From contig JAMXIF010001253.1 of assembly GCA_028583685.1 (NCBI GenBank), positions 73,095,461 through 73,159,460 on the forward strand: a DNA stretch of 64,000 nucleotides, in the 5' to 3' direction. This document shows, one piece after another, positions 22,462-32,904 of the stretch (positions within the stretch are counted from its first letter, which is position 1; each line of letters opens with the position of its first letter). The translations under genes and the position numbers were made by a program. Source of the stretch: Petaurus breviceps papuanus. Lineage: Eukaryota; Chordata; Mammalia; Diprotodontia; Petauridae. Below the pieces are notes generated by a model. That model had not been told where the DNA came from and did no database searches. It was given only the letters and a program-made list of their open reading frames with translations.

Positions 22462-23030
22462 CAGGTTGTCCCCAAAGTTGTAGAGTAGAAGTATGTATCC
22501 TCCAAACTTATAAAAGCAATATTTAATAATCATTTAAAATGTCTAAATATTAATATTTTTCTTATTAAAATCTAATTTGTGCTATATGTCATTCTAGTCT
22601 ATTTTTTAACTTTGTAAAAACTTTCAGCCACAGCTACTCATTGATTGAAAGAATTGCATTTGTAATCCTAGCCTTAAGACATCCAAAGAACATGATTTTG
22701 ATTCATGTATGGTAGTTTTGATGTGACCCAGCAAGAAAAACTCCAGTGGAGAAAGTTCAGGTGACTAAGGTGACTAAGCAAAGAATCTCCTTTACTTACC
22801 ACTGATCTAAGAAAGTGTTATCCAGAAACTCTCCCACACAGGATGCATAATGTCAAAGTGCCCTATCTTGTTAAAATTAAGATTTAAAAATGTATTATTC
22901 AGAATTGACAGAACTAGATATTAAAAAGAATTAAATAATTAAGCATTCAAATGATGCTTTTAAAAGGTTGTAGCATTCATACTTCTCAAGTTATTAAAGC
23001 TTAAAACTGTATTAAAGTTTTGGGATGCAC
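22462..23030 (-). mobile_element. Decayed Tc1/mariner-superfamily DNA transposon
   Basis: The left end 'ggttgtccccaaagttgta' pairs imperfectly with the right end 'tacagtttt...aaagttttgggatgcac' as terminal inverted repeats, next to TATA at the right. On the minus strand, about 22,705-22,772 encodes SPELSPLEFFLLGHIK, close to the SPDLTPLDFFLWGHIK block of mariner-type transposases. There, the D of PLDFF is the third catalytic acid; here it reads E, and the W is L. At about 570 bp it is less than half an autonomous copy, so it is internally deleted and inactive. Confidence 0.78.
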
Positions 23031-23084
23031 TATATAGGCATATGTATACATATAATAGATTTAATAAAATTTGTGGGGTAATGC

Positions 23085-23520
23085 ACTAGAAAATGGACAG
23101 ATAGAAAAGGCTCTGTGTATAAGGTAGTACCTGAGCCAATCCTTGAAGGTAGAAATGAGAATCTTCAAGAAGAAGATGTGAATAGAAAACGCCTTCTAAA
23201 CATGGGTCACAGAAAGTACCAAGGCAGATATGGGAGATGGAGTGCCATCTGTTTGTAACAATAAGATAAATAGTTTGGCTGAACTGTAGTGTATGTTAAG
23301 CTATATCTAGAAAATTTGGAAAGGTATTTTGGGGAGAGATTATGAAGGACTTTAAACACAGAAATTTGCATTTGATCCTAGATGTAAAAGGGAGTTAGTG
23401 GAGTTAATGACTAAGACTCATGTGGTCAGCTCTTTGGCTGTTGTGTCAAGGACAATCAGAGAGACCTGAGGTAGGGAGACCCATTAGGAGGTTATTATAA
23501 TAGTAGTACCAGAGAGATCT
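23085..23520 (+). mobile_element. Old mammalian repeat ('gaaggactttaaac...gggagttagtgg' type)
   Basis: Has 'ctgagccaatccttgaagg', 'agattatgaaggactttaaa', 'gcatttgatcctagatg' and 'aggaggttattataatagta'. This layout is that of a widespread mammalian repeat which I cannot name safely (possibly LINE-derived). Related text is at 26,740-28,040 and about 46,380. Confidence 0.5.
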
Positions 23521-24162
23521 TTGGAATTAGGACCCATCAGGTGGTGGACCTGAAGGCAGCAATGAAGAATAATTTAAATGCTAGTATTAAAGGGAAGCCA
23601 TTTGTATTTGCTATATGGCAGGTGCTCTTTCAATGTTATTGACTAGATGAATGGGAGGAGAGGTAGAAATGTGGTTAGTGCACTGGGCAAGAAAAATGAT
23701 ACTGGCAGCAGCAGAGAGTGTAGCTTGCCTGGGACTGGTATCAGGCAAGGAGTCCAAAGATAAAGTCATAAGAGCCTGGCTGCTGTATTAGGGAATCTGG
23801 CCTAGAGAATACTTGTTGATTTTGGAGATAAGTAGATTGTGGGGTCAATATGGTAGAAGAAATAGCTACATGTCTAGGTAAGACCATTTGGGATGGAAGA
23901 AAGGATAGACAAAGAAGAATCATAGATACTATCCTAAGGAAACTCATGAGTTATCAATAAATTTTAATGTTAATATCAATTTATGATATTATTATTTTGT
24001 GTTGAACTAAGTGAGATCTAATTTTTTTTCCGGCTCTAACATCCCATAAAGCAGTTTTATTAGTTTAATAGGTAGGAGAAGTATTAGAAACCTACATAAA
24101 AAGGAAGTTAGATATGAGTAATGTTTAGGGAAAAAAAATTGTGACTTCATTGTATTGAATTT
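23521..24162. other. No clear feature
   Basis: May continue the old repeat to its left (for example 'aagaccatttgggatggaag') but no reliable match can be made by eye. Confidence 0.35.
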
Positions 24163-24408
24163 GGCCCTCATGTGGCTCAGAGGATAGAGTGCTGGGCCTA
24201 GAGTCAGGAAGACCCGAGTTCAAATCCAGCCTCAGATAATCACTAGCTGTGTGACCTTGGGCAAGTCACTTAACCTCTATTTACTTTAATACACTGGAAG
24301 CAGAAATGGCAAAACCACTCCAGTATCTTTGCCAAAACCCCATGGACAGTATTGGTATGCTATAGTCCATGGGGTCACAAAGGGTCAGCCTCAACTGAAC
24401 AACAAAAA
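24163..24408 (+). mobile_element. Type A SINE (Mar1-like), with long RTE-like tail
   Basis: Head 'tgtggctcagaggatagag', core 'gagttcaaatccagcctcag' and 'gcaagtcacttaacctct', then 'gccaaaaccccatggacagt' and a tail 'gtccatggggtcacaaaggg' that matches the RTE end at 20,470 ('gtccatggagtcacaaagag'). It is the window's clearest example of the shared SINE/LINE tail. Confidence 0.9.
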
Positions 24409-25123
24409 ATTTTAAATGTCCTAAAAGGGGCAAGAGGGTTTTTATTATTATTATAATCCATGAAGAGCAAATAGCTAAATCTGTGAGATGGAATTAAATC
24501 ATGGAATTTGGTAGAAGAGACCCTAGAGTCAAGATTTAGGATATTCCTTACCATAGTTAGTTCCATGGGGATGAGGAAATCATAGAACAAGGCTTTAATG
24601 GAGGGACCAAGATGGCAAAGTGGCATCAAGCCAATGACTGAATCCTCTGGTGGAAACTGGTTTCATTTGTAAAATAGCTTAGGTTTCCTGTGTCTTGCCA
24701 AAATTTTATCTTCCAAACAACTAGATAAACTCAGTTATACTGAGGCTGCTAGAGCCCAGGTTCATGACTATTCATCTAGCTTGATTATTGCCAGTAAATA
24801 AGGGTTTTGTGGCTCATATTTTGGAAGCTTTTCTTTTTCCATTGGCCTCAGAACAAAAGGCCCCTATTGCTTAATCACTTATCAGCTATGGTTAAAATTT
24901 ACTCTTTAGGACACTTATGGGTCACAGGTTTAGTGTTCTTTCAGTGTGACAAAATAACTCTTCTCTCAGAAAATCCATTTGCCATTTTCTGTGAATGTCT
25001 ACATAGAATGAAGACCAAGTGGGACTACAAACTTCACCCTTATGTAGCATAGTTTGATATACCTAATGGTACTCAAAACTCTCAGACACCATCTATAGGG
25101 TAACCTGCATGCTTTGGCCACTG

Positions 25124-25124
<1 letters not shown>
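24409..25124. other. No recognised feature
   Basis: Mixed AT-rich sequence without gene or repeat call. 'accaagatggcaaag' at about 24,604 looks like an L1 5' end motif but nothing follows it (see rejected items). Confidence 0.4.
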
Positions 25125-25191
<67 letters not shown>

Positions 25192-25201
25192 NNNNNNNNN
25201 N

Positions 25202-25262
<61 letters not shown>
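25125..25262. repeat. (CA)n tract with 10-base assembly gap, then (TA)n
   Basis: A CA run is broken by ten N at 25,192-25,201 and resumes, ending in tatatata at about 25,248-25,262. The gap lies wholly inside the repeat, so true length is unknown. The His/Thr, Cys/Val and Tyr/Ile ORFs across it are artefacts of the repeat. Confidence 0.98.
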
Positions 25263-25263
<1 letters not shown>

Positions 25264-26119
25264 GGAAACACTCATCCTTTCTTTTCTCCATTATGAAATT
25301 TATTCTTTCCTTTAGTAACATCAGAAACCAGTATCCAACTAGATAAGATGACCTAGTAAGTCTTTGAAATCACTTATTTCTGTAAATTATAAATGAGGTG
25401 TAATACGGAAAAGGGGCACCAATATGGTTAGGTTGTTACCAAGGAGGGAGGCCCAAAGGAGTGATACTAACAATGTCTTCTAAAGCCATTCTTTTTGGCA
25501 CCTACATCCCTATGAAACCAGTGTGCCATCTGGCAAGTGGGCATAGTGCCACCTTAGCAGATGGGTCTGTGTGTAGGCAGCTATGAGACCATGTATGATT
25601 ATCAACTGTGTTGCTGAGACAGGATTTCCAGCCAGGAATATTAAACCAACTCTTCATCCTTAGTCCTTGGTTCTGTAGTTAAGGGCAGATGGCATTTGTC
25701 CCTTTGAGTAAGGTCTCCATGGGACTGACCCAAAAACTACCACAGGAGAACTTGTAGTATTAGTTCTGAGCAAGACAATGGGCAAAGAACAGTAGGGTTT
25801 TTCCCCCTTCTTTGCCTTATCTTCAGATAACTCAGGTTAAGAGATTGACAGAAAAATGCTATCTGTTAGAGAAGGAGTTTGTGCCAAATTCTGCAAGTGA
25901 GAAATTCAACTAAACTGATTTTCAATTTTTCTTTGTTAATCACTTTCTGTAAAATCAGTCTACAACTTAATTTCTACCCACTGGGTTTTATTTTTTTTTA
26001 GCTATTGATGTAAACATATGTGGAGATTATTTGGCCTTGATTTGGAAAAGAAACATAGATGATCAAATTTTCCCGTTTCATGCTGCAGGCAGTTCATGGA
26101 GTAGGAAAAAAATGGAAGA
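25263..26119. other. No recognised feature
   Basis: Moderate GC near 25,500-25,760 but no ORF, repeat or RNA gene recognised. Confidence 0.4.
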
Positions 26120-26440
26120 ATAATCAATCATCAATCAACAAGTATTTATTGAATAGTTACTACTTCATATGCAAGGCATTGGGCTAGCTGTGTGCTGAGT
26201 ACACAAAGATGAAATACTACATAGTCCCTATGTTCAAGGACCTTGTGATGTAACAGGGGATATGTATGTGCAAAAATAAACCCGGCATGAGGTAGTATAT
26301 AACAGAAATGAAGGAGAGACCCAGGCAAAGTGCTCTAGGAAAATTTGAGGAGAGAGTATATTTTAACTGAAGAATCAGGAAAGTCTATTGATTATAGCAT
26401 CCGAGTTGATCCTTGAAAGAAGAGAAGGATTTGAATAGGC
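26120..26440 (+). mobile_element. Old mammalian repeat, interrupted at its right end
   Basis: Begins 'caatcaacaagtatttattg', followed by 'gcaaggcattgggctag', 'agtccctatgttcaaggacc' and 'agagacccaggcaaagtgct'. This matches the layout at 16,845 but extends further right. The type A SINE at 26,444 was inserted in or just beyond it. Confidence 0.6.
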
Positions 26441-26443
26441 ATT

Positions 26444-26692
26444 ATTGCTATTGTTCAGTTGTTTTTCAGTTATATTTAACTCTTTGTGATCCTATTTGGG
26501 GTTTTCTTGGCAAAGATCATGGAGGCCTTTGCCATTTCCTTCTCCAGTTCATTTTGGAGATGAGGAGTCTGAGGCAAGCAGGGGTAAGTGACTTGCCAAG
26601 ATCGCACAGCTAGTAAGTGTCCAGGGCCAGACTTGAACTCTGATAGATGAGTCTTCCTGACTCCAGATCTGGCACACTATCTACCATGCCCC
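26444..26692 (-). mobile_element. Type A SINE (Mar1-like)
   Basis: Plus-strand text is the full complement: 'ttgttcagttgtttttcagt', 'ctctttgtgatcctatttgg', 'ttcttggcaaagatcatgg', 'gaggagtctgaggcaagcag', 'acttgccaagatcgcacagc', ending 'atctaccatgcccc'. 'ttgaatag' occurs at 26,431 and at 26,693, a likely target-site duplication. Confidence 0.9.
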
Positions 26693-26739
26693 TTGAATAG
26701 ATACAGATCACTCAATAGACATAACACATTGTTGGCATC

Positions 26740-28040
26740 ATAGTGGCTAGAGAGTTGAAAGACCAAGTCAAATAACAGCTAGGAGTCCAATTTGATTAGA
26801 ACATTTTGTGTATGAAGGGGGAGAAGTATTACATGAGACTTATAAAAGGAAATTGGAAACTGATTCCAGTAGTCCTTAAATGCCAGGCTAAAGAGTTGCA
26901 TTTGATCCTCATATTAAGGGTGGCTAGGTGGCACAGTACTTAGAGAACTGGACCTGGAGTCAAGAGGACCTGAGTTCAAATCTAGCCTCAGACACTTACA
27001 AGCTGTGTGACTTTGGTGAGTCTCTTAACCTTTATTTGCCTTAGTTTCCTCACCTGTAAAATGGGAATAATAGCACCTACCTCCCAGGATTATTGTAAAT
27101 ATCAAATGAGATACTAGTAGTAAAATTCTTAGCACGGTACCCAGCACATAGTAAGCATTATATGAATGTTAGCTATTATTACTATTAACAGGAAGTTACT
27201 TAGTTGACATGGACAAACATGTGCATTAGGAAAATTACTTTGGCAGGTGTTTGAAAGAGATCCTGGAGAGGAATAAGACCTATGGCTGGAAAACCATTTG
27301 GGAACTATTGTAATATTCTAAGTGAGAAGGGATGAGGGCTCTGAATGGGGAAGAGAGGATGTATTGGAATATTGTAGGATTAGAATGGATAGGACTTGGC
27401 AACTGGATGTGGAAGGTGAGAAAGAATCATGGATGATCCACAGATTTTGAATCTGGGGGAATCAAAGTACAGTGATACCATCAGTAGAATAAAGGGAGCT
27501 AGAAAGCTGGGAAACTTTAGAAGAGAAGAGGACAAGATGATGAGTTTCACTATTGCTTGTGCAGGGTTGAGAGATGGCCAGTAAATTTTTATAATTGCCT
27601 GATTGGAGCTCAGAGGAGAGATTGAGACTGGATATACAGACTTAAGCAGCATCTGCACAGAGGTGATAATTGATACCAGGGGACTTGATGAGATGACGAA
27701 GAGAAAGAATTTAGAGAGGGAAAAGAAGGGGGATAAAGTAAGAACCTTGTGGGACGTTCATACTCCTGAGATGGGGGAGAAAAATCGACAAAGGAGACCT
27801 AGAGGGAGTGGTAAGACCAGGGAACCATGAACAAGCATTGTCATGGAAACTAAGGGAGGAAAAAGTGTCAAGAAGGAGATCACTAGCTGAGAGTTTAAGA
27901 AGGAAAAGGAAGAAGAACAGATTGATGGATTTAGCAATCAAAAGGTCATTTGGAATCTAAGTGAGAACAATTTCTATAGAGTGTTCAGGGCAGAAGGCAA
28001 ATTACAAACCACTGAGACAGTGGTTAAGAAGTGGAGACAA
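26740..28040 (+). mobile_element. Long old mammalian repeat, split by a SINE
   Basis: The left part (26,740-26,920) and the right part (27,184-28,040) share the text style of a long widespread mammalian repeat. Blocks are 'gagttgcatttgatcctcat', 'tggcaactggatgtggaagg', 'gattggagctcagaggagag', 'ggggacttgatgagatga' and 'ccttgtgggacgttcatact'. It carries ORFs on both strands, none with a recognised domain, and is probably LINE-derived. The SINE at 26,921 interrupts it. Confidence 0.5.
26921..27183 (+). mobile_element. CORE-SINE/MIR-type element, near full length
   Basis: Head 'ggtggctaggtggcacagta', B box region 'gagttcaaatctagcctcag', 'cttagtttcctcacctgtaa', 'acctcccaggattattgtaa' and tail 'cacatagtaagcattatatg'. 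The head is like the marsupial tRNA-SINEs, while the tail is the L2-like end of MIR. It lies in the older repeat at 26,740. Confidence 0.85.
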
Positions 28041-28084
28041 GTAAATACTCATTTTTCTGAAAGTATAGAAATAAAACATAATTT

Positions 28085-28225
28085 CAGATAGTGCTTTAAA
28101 GTTTTATAAAATATATTCATTACCATAATTATGCAATTATTATTATCTTCATTTTATACTTATAGAAACTAAGTCTCAGAGAGCTGCATGGTCACTCAGC
28201 TATTGTTAGAATCAGGATTCAAACA
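28085..28225 (-). mobile_element. MIR-like SINE
   Basis: Has 'tagtgctttaaagttttata', 'attattatcttcattttata' and 'gaaactaagtctcagagagc', the MIRb-type order on the minus strand. An AT-rich tract follows to about 28,330. Confidence 0.7.
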
Positions 28226-28628
28226 ATGTAATAAGTATAATATATAAGATATAATATGATATACTATGCTATAATATAACATGACAATGATTTGATATCA
28301 TATATAATATAATTTAATTCTGTGTATATATGTTAAGTGTAGCCTTTGAGAGAAATTATTTTTATTATATTAATAATCAATTATTAAATTAAGATTGAAG
28401 TTATTCCTTTCCATTTCCTCATTCAGGGACCAGTCCCTGTAGATCATTCAGTCAGTCTCTGAAGGACATTGCTAATAGATGAGATTGCCCAAATCCTCCC
28501 AGTACATGTTCTGTGATCTTGGGCTGGATCCCACCCAACTAGAAGACCTTACAAACAGACTAATCTGGGTGAATTCTTGCCCCTAGGAAGTAAGTTTATA
28601 TCCTTACAGCCCTTCTATTAGAGTCTGG

Positions 28629-28798
28629 CAGGGGTGGGGAACCTGTGGACTTCAAAATCCTTAGGTGCAGCCTTTTGACTGAGTCCAAGTTTTATAGAAT
28701 AAATCCTTCCATTAAGGAGATTTGTTTTGTGAAGTTTGGATTCAGTCAAAGGATCGAACTTGAGGATCTAGAGGGAGGCCATAGGCTCCCCAGTTATG
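28629..28798. mobile_element. hAT-like palindromic MITE, copy 1
   Basis: Starts CAGGGGTGGGGAACCTG, a hAT-type end. The inner sequence is partly palindromic: 'ccttttgactgagtccaag' on the left mirrors 'tttggattcagtcaaagg' on the right, and the right end has 'ggctccccag'. A second copy starts at 53,556. It is about 170 bp with no coding capacity, and the right end is worn. No clear 8-bp duplication is visible. Confidence 0.75.
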
Positions 28799-29406
28799 AA
28801 GGAGAAAACCAACCAGTGTGGTCTGGATAGAGATAAATTCTTTTGTCCCGATCACTGGAAGTGGCTGCGTCTCATGATCACACCATGTTCTTAGCAGGAA
28901 GTACTGAAGACTTATAGCCCACCTCCTCATTTGAAAGTCCACCACTTTATTAGTTGTTCACCAATCAGGGTTGATTTTTATCTGCCAGGGACACTTCCTT
29001 TTCCAAAAATATCTGTCCATGGTTTTGTCTTTGGTAAGCAGAGAAACCATTGACCTTCAATTTATTATCAGCTAACCTAATTAATAAGTTGATTGTTAAT
29101 TACCCAGAAACTCTGTCTTTTGGGTTTTTCATTTATCTCACCTGTTAACATGTTGCTTACTTGAACACTTATGGAAGAAAGATTAAAACAATAGTTTTGA
29201 CATTCAAAATCCAGCTGCCTATAGGTGGAGATCAAGGTGAAGTAGAAAGGCTTTTAGAAACATCTTTACAAATGTCATGGTAGGATTTCTCTAAAGTCCC
29301 CATTCTTTTTCTTCCTTGAAAAGAACAGTTCAGAACAGAACAGCTGACCATACACTCGAGTGTTAACATAGAAAACATAGCATAGAGGACTAAGTATTCT
29401 TCTTCT

Positions 29407-29408
<2 letters not shown>
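28799..29408. other. No recognised feature
   Basis: No gene or repeat recognised. Confidence 0.4.

Positions 29409-29437
<29 letters not shown>
29409..29437. repeat. Poly(T) tract
   Basis: A run of about 29 T after 'cttcttctt'. The lysine-rich minus-strand ORF across it is an artefact. It could be the tail of a minus-strand retroposon but no body follows. Confidence 0.9.
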
Positions 29438-29442
<5 letters not shown>

Positions 29443-29584
29443 ATATACACTATAGAAGTGGTGGTTTTGGAACAAAATTCTACAATAGATCAAAAGAGAA
29501 ATAAGGCCTAGTCAAGCTAGAAAACATCAGCCCATATATAAAGACAGGATCTATGCTCCCATAGGAAAAAATGGTAAATATAGT

Positions 29585-29730
29585 CAAAATATCTGGGTTC
29601 AGAACCTTCTTTACTGCTTGTGTAAATGCATAAGAATTTATGCATCAGTTTCCTCAGCTGTCAAAATGAGATGCTTCTACTACATGGCCTTTAAGATCAT
29701 TCCAGCTTTAACTTTATAATCTGGTTGAAG
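29585..29730 (+). mobile_element. MIR-like SINE
   Basis: Contains 'gcatcagtttcctcagctgt' and 'ctttaagatcattccagctt', the right half of a MIR-class element with the 'aaggtcccttccagctc' style end. Confidence 0.65.
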
Positions 29731-30940
29731 CCCCCATAATATTTGAACAGATGATACCTTGCTTCTGTGGCTACAGAGAAAAAAAGTAAATAAGGACTCT
29801 GTGATTTATCAAATAGGCAGTTAAAAGAGAATTGTGAATGAGAAGTCTTATATTTGTAGAATGTTACAAAGCCAGATGACTGGGAAGAATATTAAAAAAC
29901 CATAAAAATATACTGCCATGGGGAACTAAGAGTTTTAATAATATCTATGAGCACTTTCTCTCTCTGAGATTTTAATATATTCCACAAGAAGAATCCAAGG
30001 TTAATTTTACTACTTTATCCAATCTTTTGAAAGCTTTTTTTTCAAACATGAAAGCAGTAGCCCCAACTTGTCCCCAATTTCAATCTGTCTCTGTGTATGC
30101 CTCCTCCCCCTCAGAAGCTTAGACCCATCCATCTTCTTCTTCTGCCTGATTATGGTATATGGGCTCCTATTAAAAGTTATTAAAACTAAGTTTCTTATGC
30201 AAATTAGTTATTTGATTGAGCTAATTCCCATTTTGATTAAAAGTTATTTGCATTTCCTTCTTTGAGCTAAAATTTCCTCAAAGTGATCGATGTATATATT
30301 AATTTTGCATACTAAATAAATTTACATTATTATTATTTTTTGCAAAGTAGCATCTGTAAGAATATGAACTTTTGGGTGCAATTTGCCAATACACATTATT
30401 TTCAAAGTTAAAAATATCTTCAGTTTACAAGACTCTTAGAAGATGTATCAGAGAAACACTTCTCTCCCCTTACCCTTATAGAAGCTCTTCTTTCTAACAA
30501 ATATAAATATAGTTAGTTACAGTTACAGTTATAGTTATAGTTTGTCAAGCATAACAGATCAACCTATGGTTCATGTATGAGGTAAGCATTTCTTGTTCTT
30601 TACTTCTGATCCATCAACCTGTGCCAAGAGGTGGGAAAGATAGATATTTTTTAAAAGTGAAGCATTAATAAAGCATTTTCAAAAAACACACATATGGAAC
30701 AAAGCATGCAGAAGAAAAGAATGCTACATTGTATACTGTATGCATACATTAGGAGAGGAAGATCTGAAAGCTCAGGAGAGCTAAGGCATGAGCAGGAGTG
30801 CTGAAGTGGGGACCTGAGGAGCTCTAGCACTCCACTGGGGCCAACTTGAAACACTATGATAATGGAGGAGAGGAAGGGACTGCCACTTGTCCCTACCATA
30901 GTCTCCAAACCCAAGGCCTCAAGGCTAAGGAGAACAAGGA
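29731..30940. other. No recognised feature
   Basis: AT-rich, with a short tandem of 'agttacagttatagtt' at about 30,512-30,542. ORFs near 30,068 and 30,651 lack known motifs. Confidence 0.4.
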
Positions 30941-30955
30941 GAAAAAGACACTGTG

Positions 30956-31117
30956 GGAGCAGCTAGGTAGTACAGGAAATAGAGAACTAGCTCTGGAGCC
31001 AGGAGGACCTGAGTTCAAATTCGACCTCAGACACTTGACACATGCTAGCTGTGTGACCTTGGGCAAATCACTTAACCCCAATTGCCTTGCCTTGGTCCTC
31101 CAAAAAAAAAAGAAAAA
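30956..31117 (+). mobile_element. Type B tRNA-SINE
   Basis: Head 'ggagcagctaggtagtacag', 'gacctgagttcaaattcgac' (B box gttcaaattc), 'cttaaccccaattgcc' and a poly(A) tail with one g. Target-site duplication aaaaagacactgtg (30,942) and aaaaagacaccgtg (31,118) differ by one base. Low divergence. The ORFs through here on both strands are SINE sequence, not genes. Confidence 0.95.
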
Positions 31118-31380
31118 AAAAAGACACCGTGATTCTATGAGATCAAGGATGAAAGCCATCTAGACACAATAATCTGGGGCTACCACCCATTATATTGTAG
31201 AGAAAGAACCTGCTGAATTCCATACTCTCATTTTCAGTCTCTTCTCCCTATCTCCTCATTTTCTCTCCAGTAGAGATGATCTGAGGTTTTTTTGTTTGTT
31301 TGTTTTTACCAATTATTGTTCATTTATAATCTATTTGCTTTTAGTTTTGCCACTTTTAAGAAACTGGTGTTATCTTAAAT
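31118..31380. other. No recognised feature
   Basis: Short stretch with a tttg repeat at about 31,290-31,306. Confidence 0.4.
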
Positions 31381-31545
31381 CAGTGGTGTCAAACTCAAAT
31401 AGAAACAGGGCTACCATAAAGATTCCTGGCTTAAAAAGCATATATTAGCATTATCTATATTCTGGTGTATTTTGTTTATTTTGTTAAAAATGTCCTAATT
31501 ACTTTTTAATCTGATTCTGCCACACTTGAAATGCATACTTGATGC
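31381..31545 (+). mobile_element. hAT-like MITE (CAGTGGTGTCAAACTC end)
   Basis: Begins with CAGTGGTGTCAAACTCAAA, then 'tagaaacagggctacc', 'tattagcattatctata' and 'aatctgattctgccacac'. This is the order of a non-autonomous hAT element that I recall as common in marsupials, whose other end reads gtttgacacccctg. That second end is missing here, so the copy is truncated. Non-coding. Confidence 0.75.
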
Positions 31546-31781
31546 AGATTGTGATCTGAGACCAAATTATCAGTATTATCGTGTGATTTATATGTGTATC
31601 TTTGGGGAATAGGTGTTTAGGTATCCAATGCTAAAGATAGATAACTTCTCATAATTCTTGGAAATATTCTTAGCATAAGGAATCAGAGTTAGAATTTAAT
31701 AAATAATATTTTATTAATTCCTATTTTATAGCTTCCCCAAAAGTAAAAAGAATATTACTATCTAGACCCACTAAGGTTGAG

Positions 31782-31851
31782 TTTTTTTTTTTAAAAGCAA
31801 TTGGGGTTAAGTAACTTGCTCAAGGTTACACGGCCAGTTATTTCTGGGTGT
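31782..31851 (-). mobile_element. Type C SINE, 5'-truncated
   Basis: A T run followed by 'aagcaattggggttaagtaa', 'cttgctcaaggttacac' and 'ggccagttatttctgggtgt'. It matches the 3' part of the copies at 33,632 and 57,645 and stops there, so only the last 70 bp are present. Confidence 0.8.
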
Positions 31852-31865
31852 AAAGAAGTTGGTTG

Positions 31866-32023
31866 TTTTTTTTTTTTTTGTTTTTTGGAGGGCAATTGGG
31901 ATTAAGTGACTTGCCCAAGGTCACATGGCTAGTTTTTGTGTTAAGTGTCTGAGGTCGGATTTGAACTCAGGTTCTCCTGACTCTAGGGCCGGTGCTCTAT
32001 TCACTGCGCCACCTAGTCGCCCC
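31866..32023 (-). mobile_element. Type B tRNA-SINE
   Basis: 'gagggcaattgggattaagt', 'tcacatggctagtttttgtg', 'gatttgaactcaggttctcc', head complement 'gcgccacctagtcgcccc'. Its T-rich tail starts 15 bases after the type C fragment. Low divergence. Confidence 0.93.
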
Positions 32024-32476
32024 TTGAGATATTTCTTAGGGACAGAAGAGCTGTAAATAGACTGGAGTCAACTTTTGGGGAGAGGTAACATCCCTCCCAT
32101 TGTTTCTTTGGGGGAAGTTTGAAAGGAAGTCATCTTAAGGGGAAGACTGAGGTTGTTGAATAAAGAGAAAGCCATGCCCAAGGGAGGATCAGGGAATAAG
32201 TGGCATTGCCCATAGAAGGGTGGGGTCTAGTCAAGAAGGAGTAACTAGATCTCCTATTCAACTCAATTCTTTCAACAGCCAACAACTGTTAGATTGATAA
32301 GAATCACACAGGATTGAAAAGATAAGAATAATCTAATTCAATTCAGTACAATAAACATTTAATTAACAACTACTCTGTGTACGTCATTTTTGGGTAAAAA
32401 AAAAGTGCTCCTTAGCAGTTTTATTTTAAAATATAATGAAAATATATACTTCTGCCTTAAGAAGACATTTTTTCAG
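32024..32476. other. No recognised feature
   Basis: Contains 'aataaacatttaattaac' at about 32,350 but no recognisable gene or repeat. Confidence 0.35.
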
Positions 32477-32644
32477 TTACTTGAAATTCTAAATAAAATG
32501 AATAGTGCAAGGTCCATTGATAATGCAGAAGGCAAGATCAAAAGGTACATGAAAGCACAGGCATCTTTCCTTCAAGAAGAAAGAGATGAAGCAATGGGAT
32601 GGCTAGAGAACATCTTGAACACATCTTGTACATGCGCATTGTAA
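32477..32644 (+). CDS. Possible orphan or terminal exon (doubtful)
   Basis: An ORF of 55 codons follows 'cattttttcag', which has the form of a splice acceptor, and runs to TAA. The predicted peptide has a charged, helix-favouring middle (KIKRYMKAQASF, then LQEERDEAMGWLENIL) and ends NTSCTCAL. I recognise no family, no Kozak-type start and no donor or upstream exon. A worn processed pseudogene, a terminal exon, or chance are all possible; the composition is more protein-like than the neighbouring short ORFs. Confidence 0.2.
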   Translation, partial: LLEILNKMNSARSIDNAEGKIKRYMKAQASFLQEERDEAMGWLENILNTSCTCAL

Positions 32645-32904
32645 TTTTTTCTTAGAAGTATCACCATTACTTAGGATAGTATATAGTTGCAATTTCTTTC
32701 TGAAAAAAAAAGTTAAATACCTTTTTTATTTATAAGTAATCTTCCTCCTCATCATTTCTAATCCAACTCCAAGTAGTGAATAATTTAAAAAGTTGAGTGA
32801 ATAATTAAAAAATAACTTGATTTAATTAGCTTTTATTTGCTGCACACATTTTTTCCTTTTCTTTTAAAGCATACTATGAATTTGTCTTAGTCTAAATCTC
32901 ACTC
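32645..32904. other. No recognised feature
   Basis: AT-rich, no call. Confidence 0.4.

Noticed and set aside
24600-24640. 'accaagatggcaaagtgg', resembling the 5' end of an L1
   Set aside because: No L1 5' UTR or ORF1 similarity follows. The motif is short enough to occur by chance.
24999-25321. Several ORFs with long His-Thr, Cys-Val or Tyr-Ile runs
   Set aside because: They are translations of the (CA)n/(TA)n tract and the assembly gap, not genes.
29275-29493. ORF with a long lysine run
   Set aside because: The lysines come from a poly(T) tract read on the minus strand.
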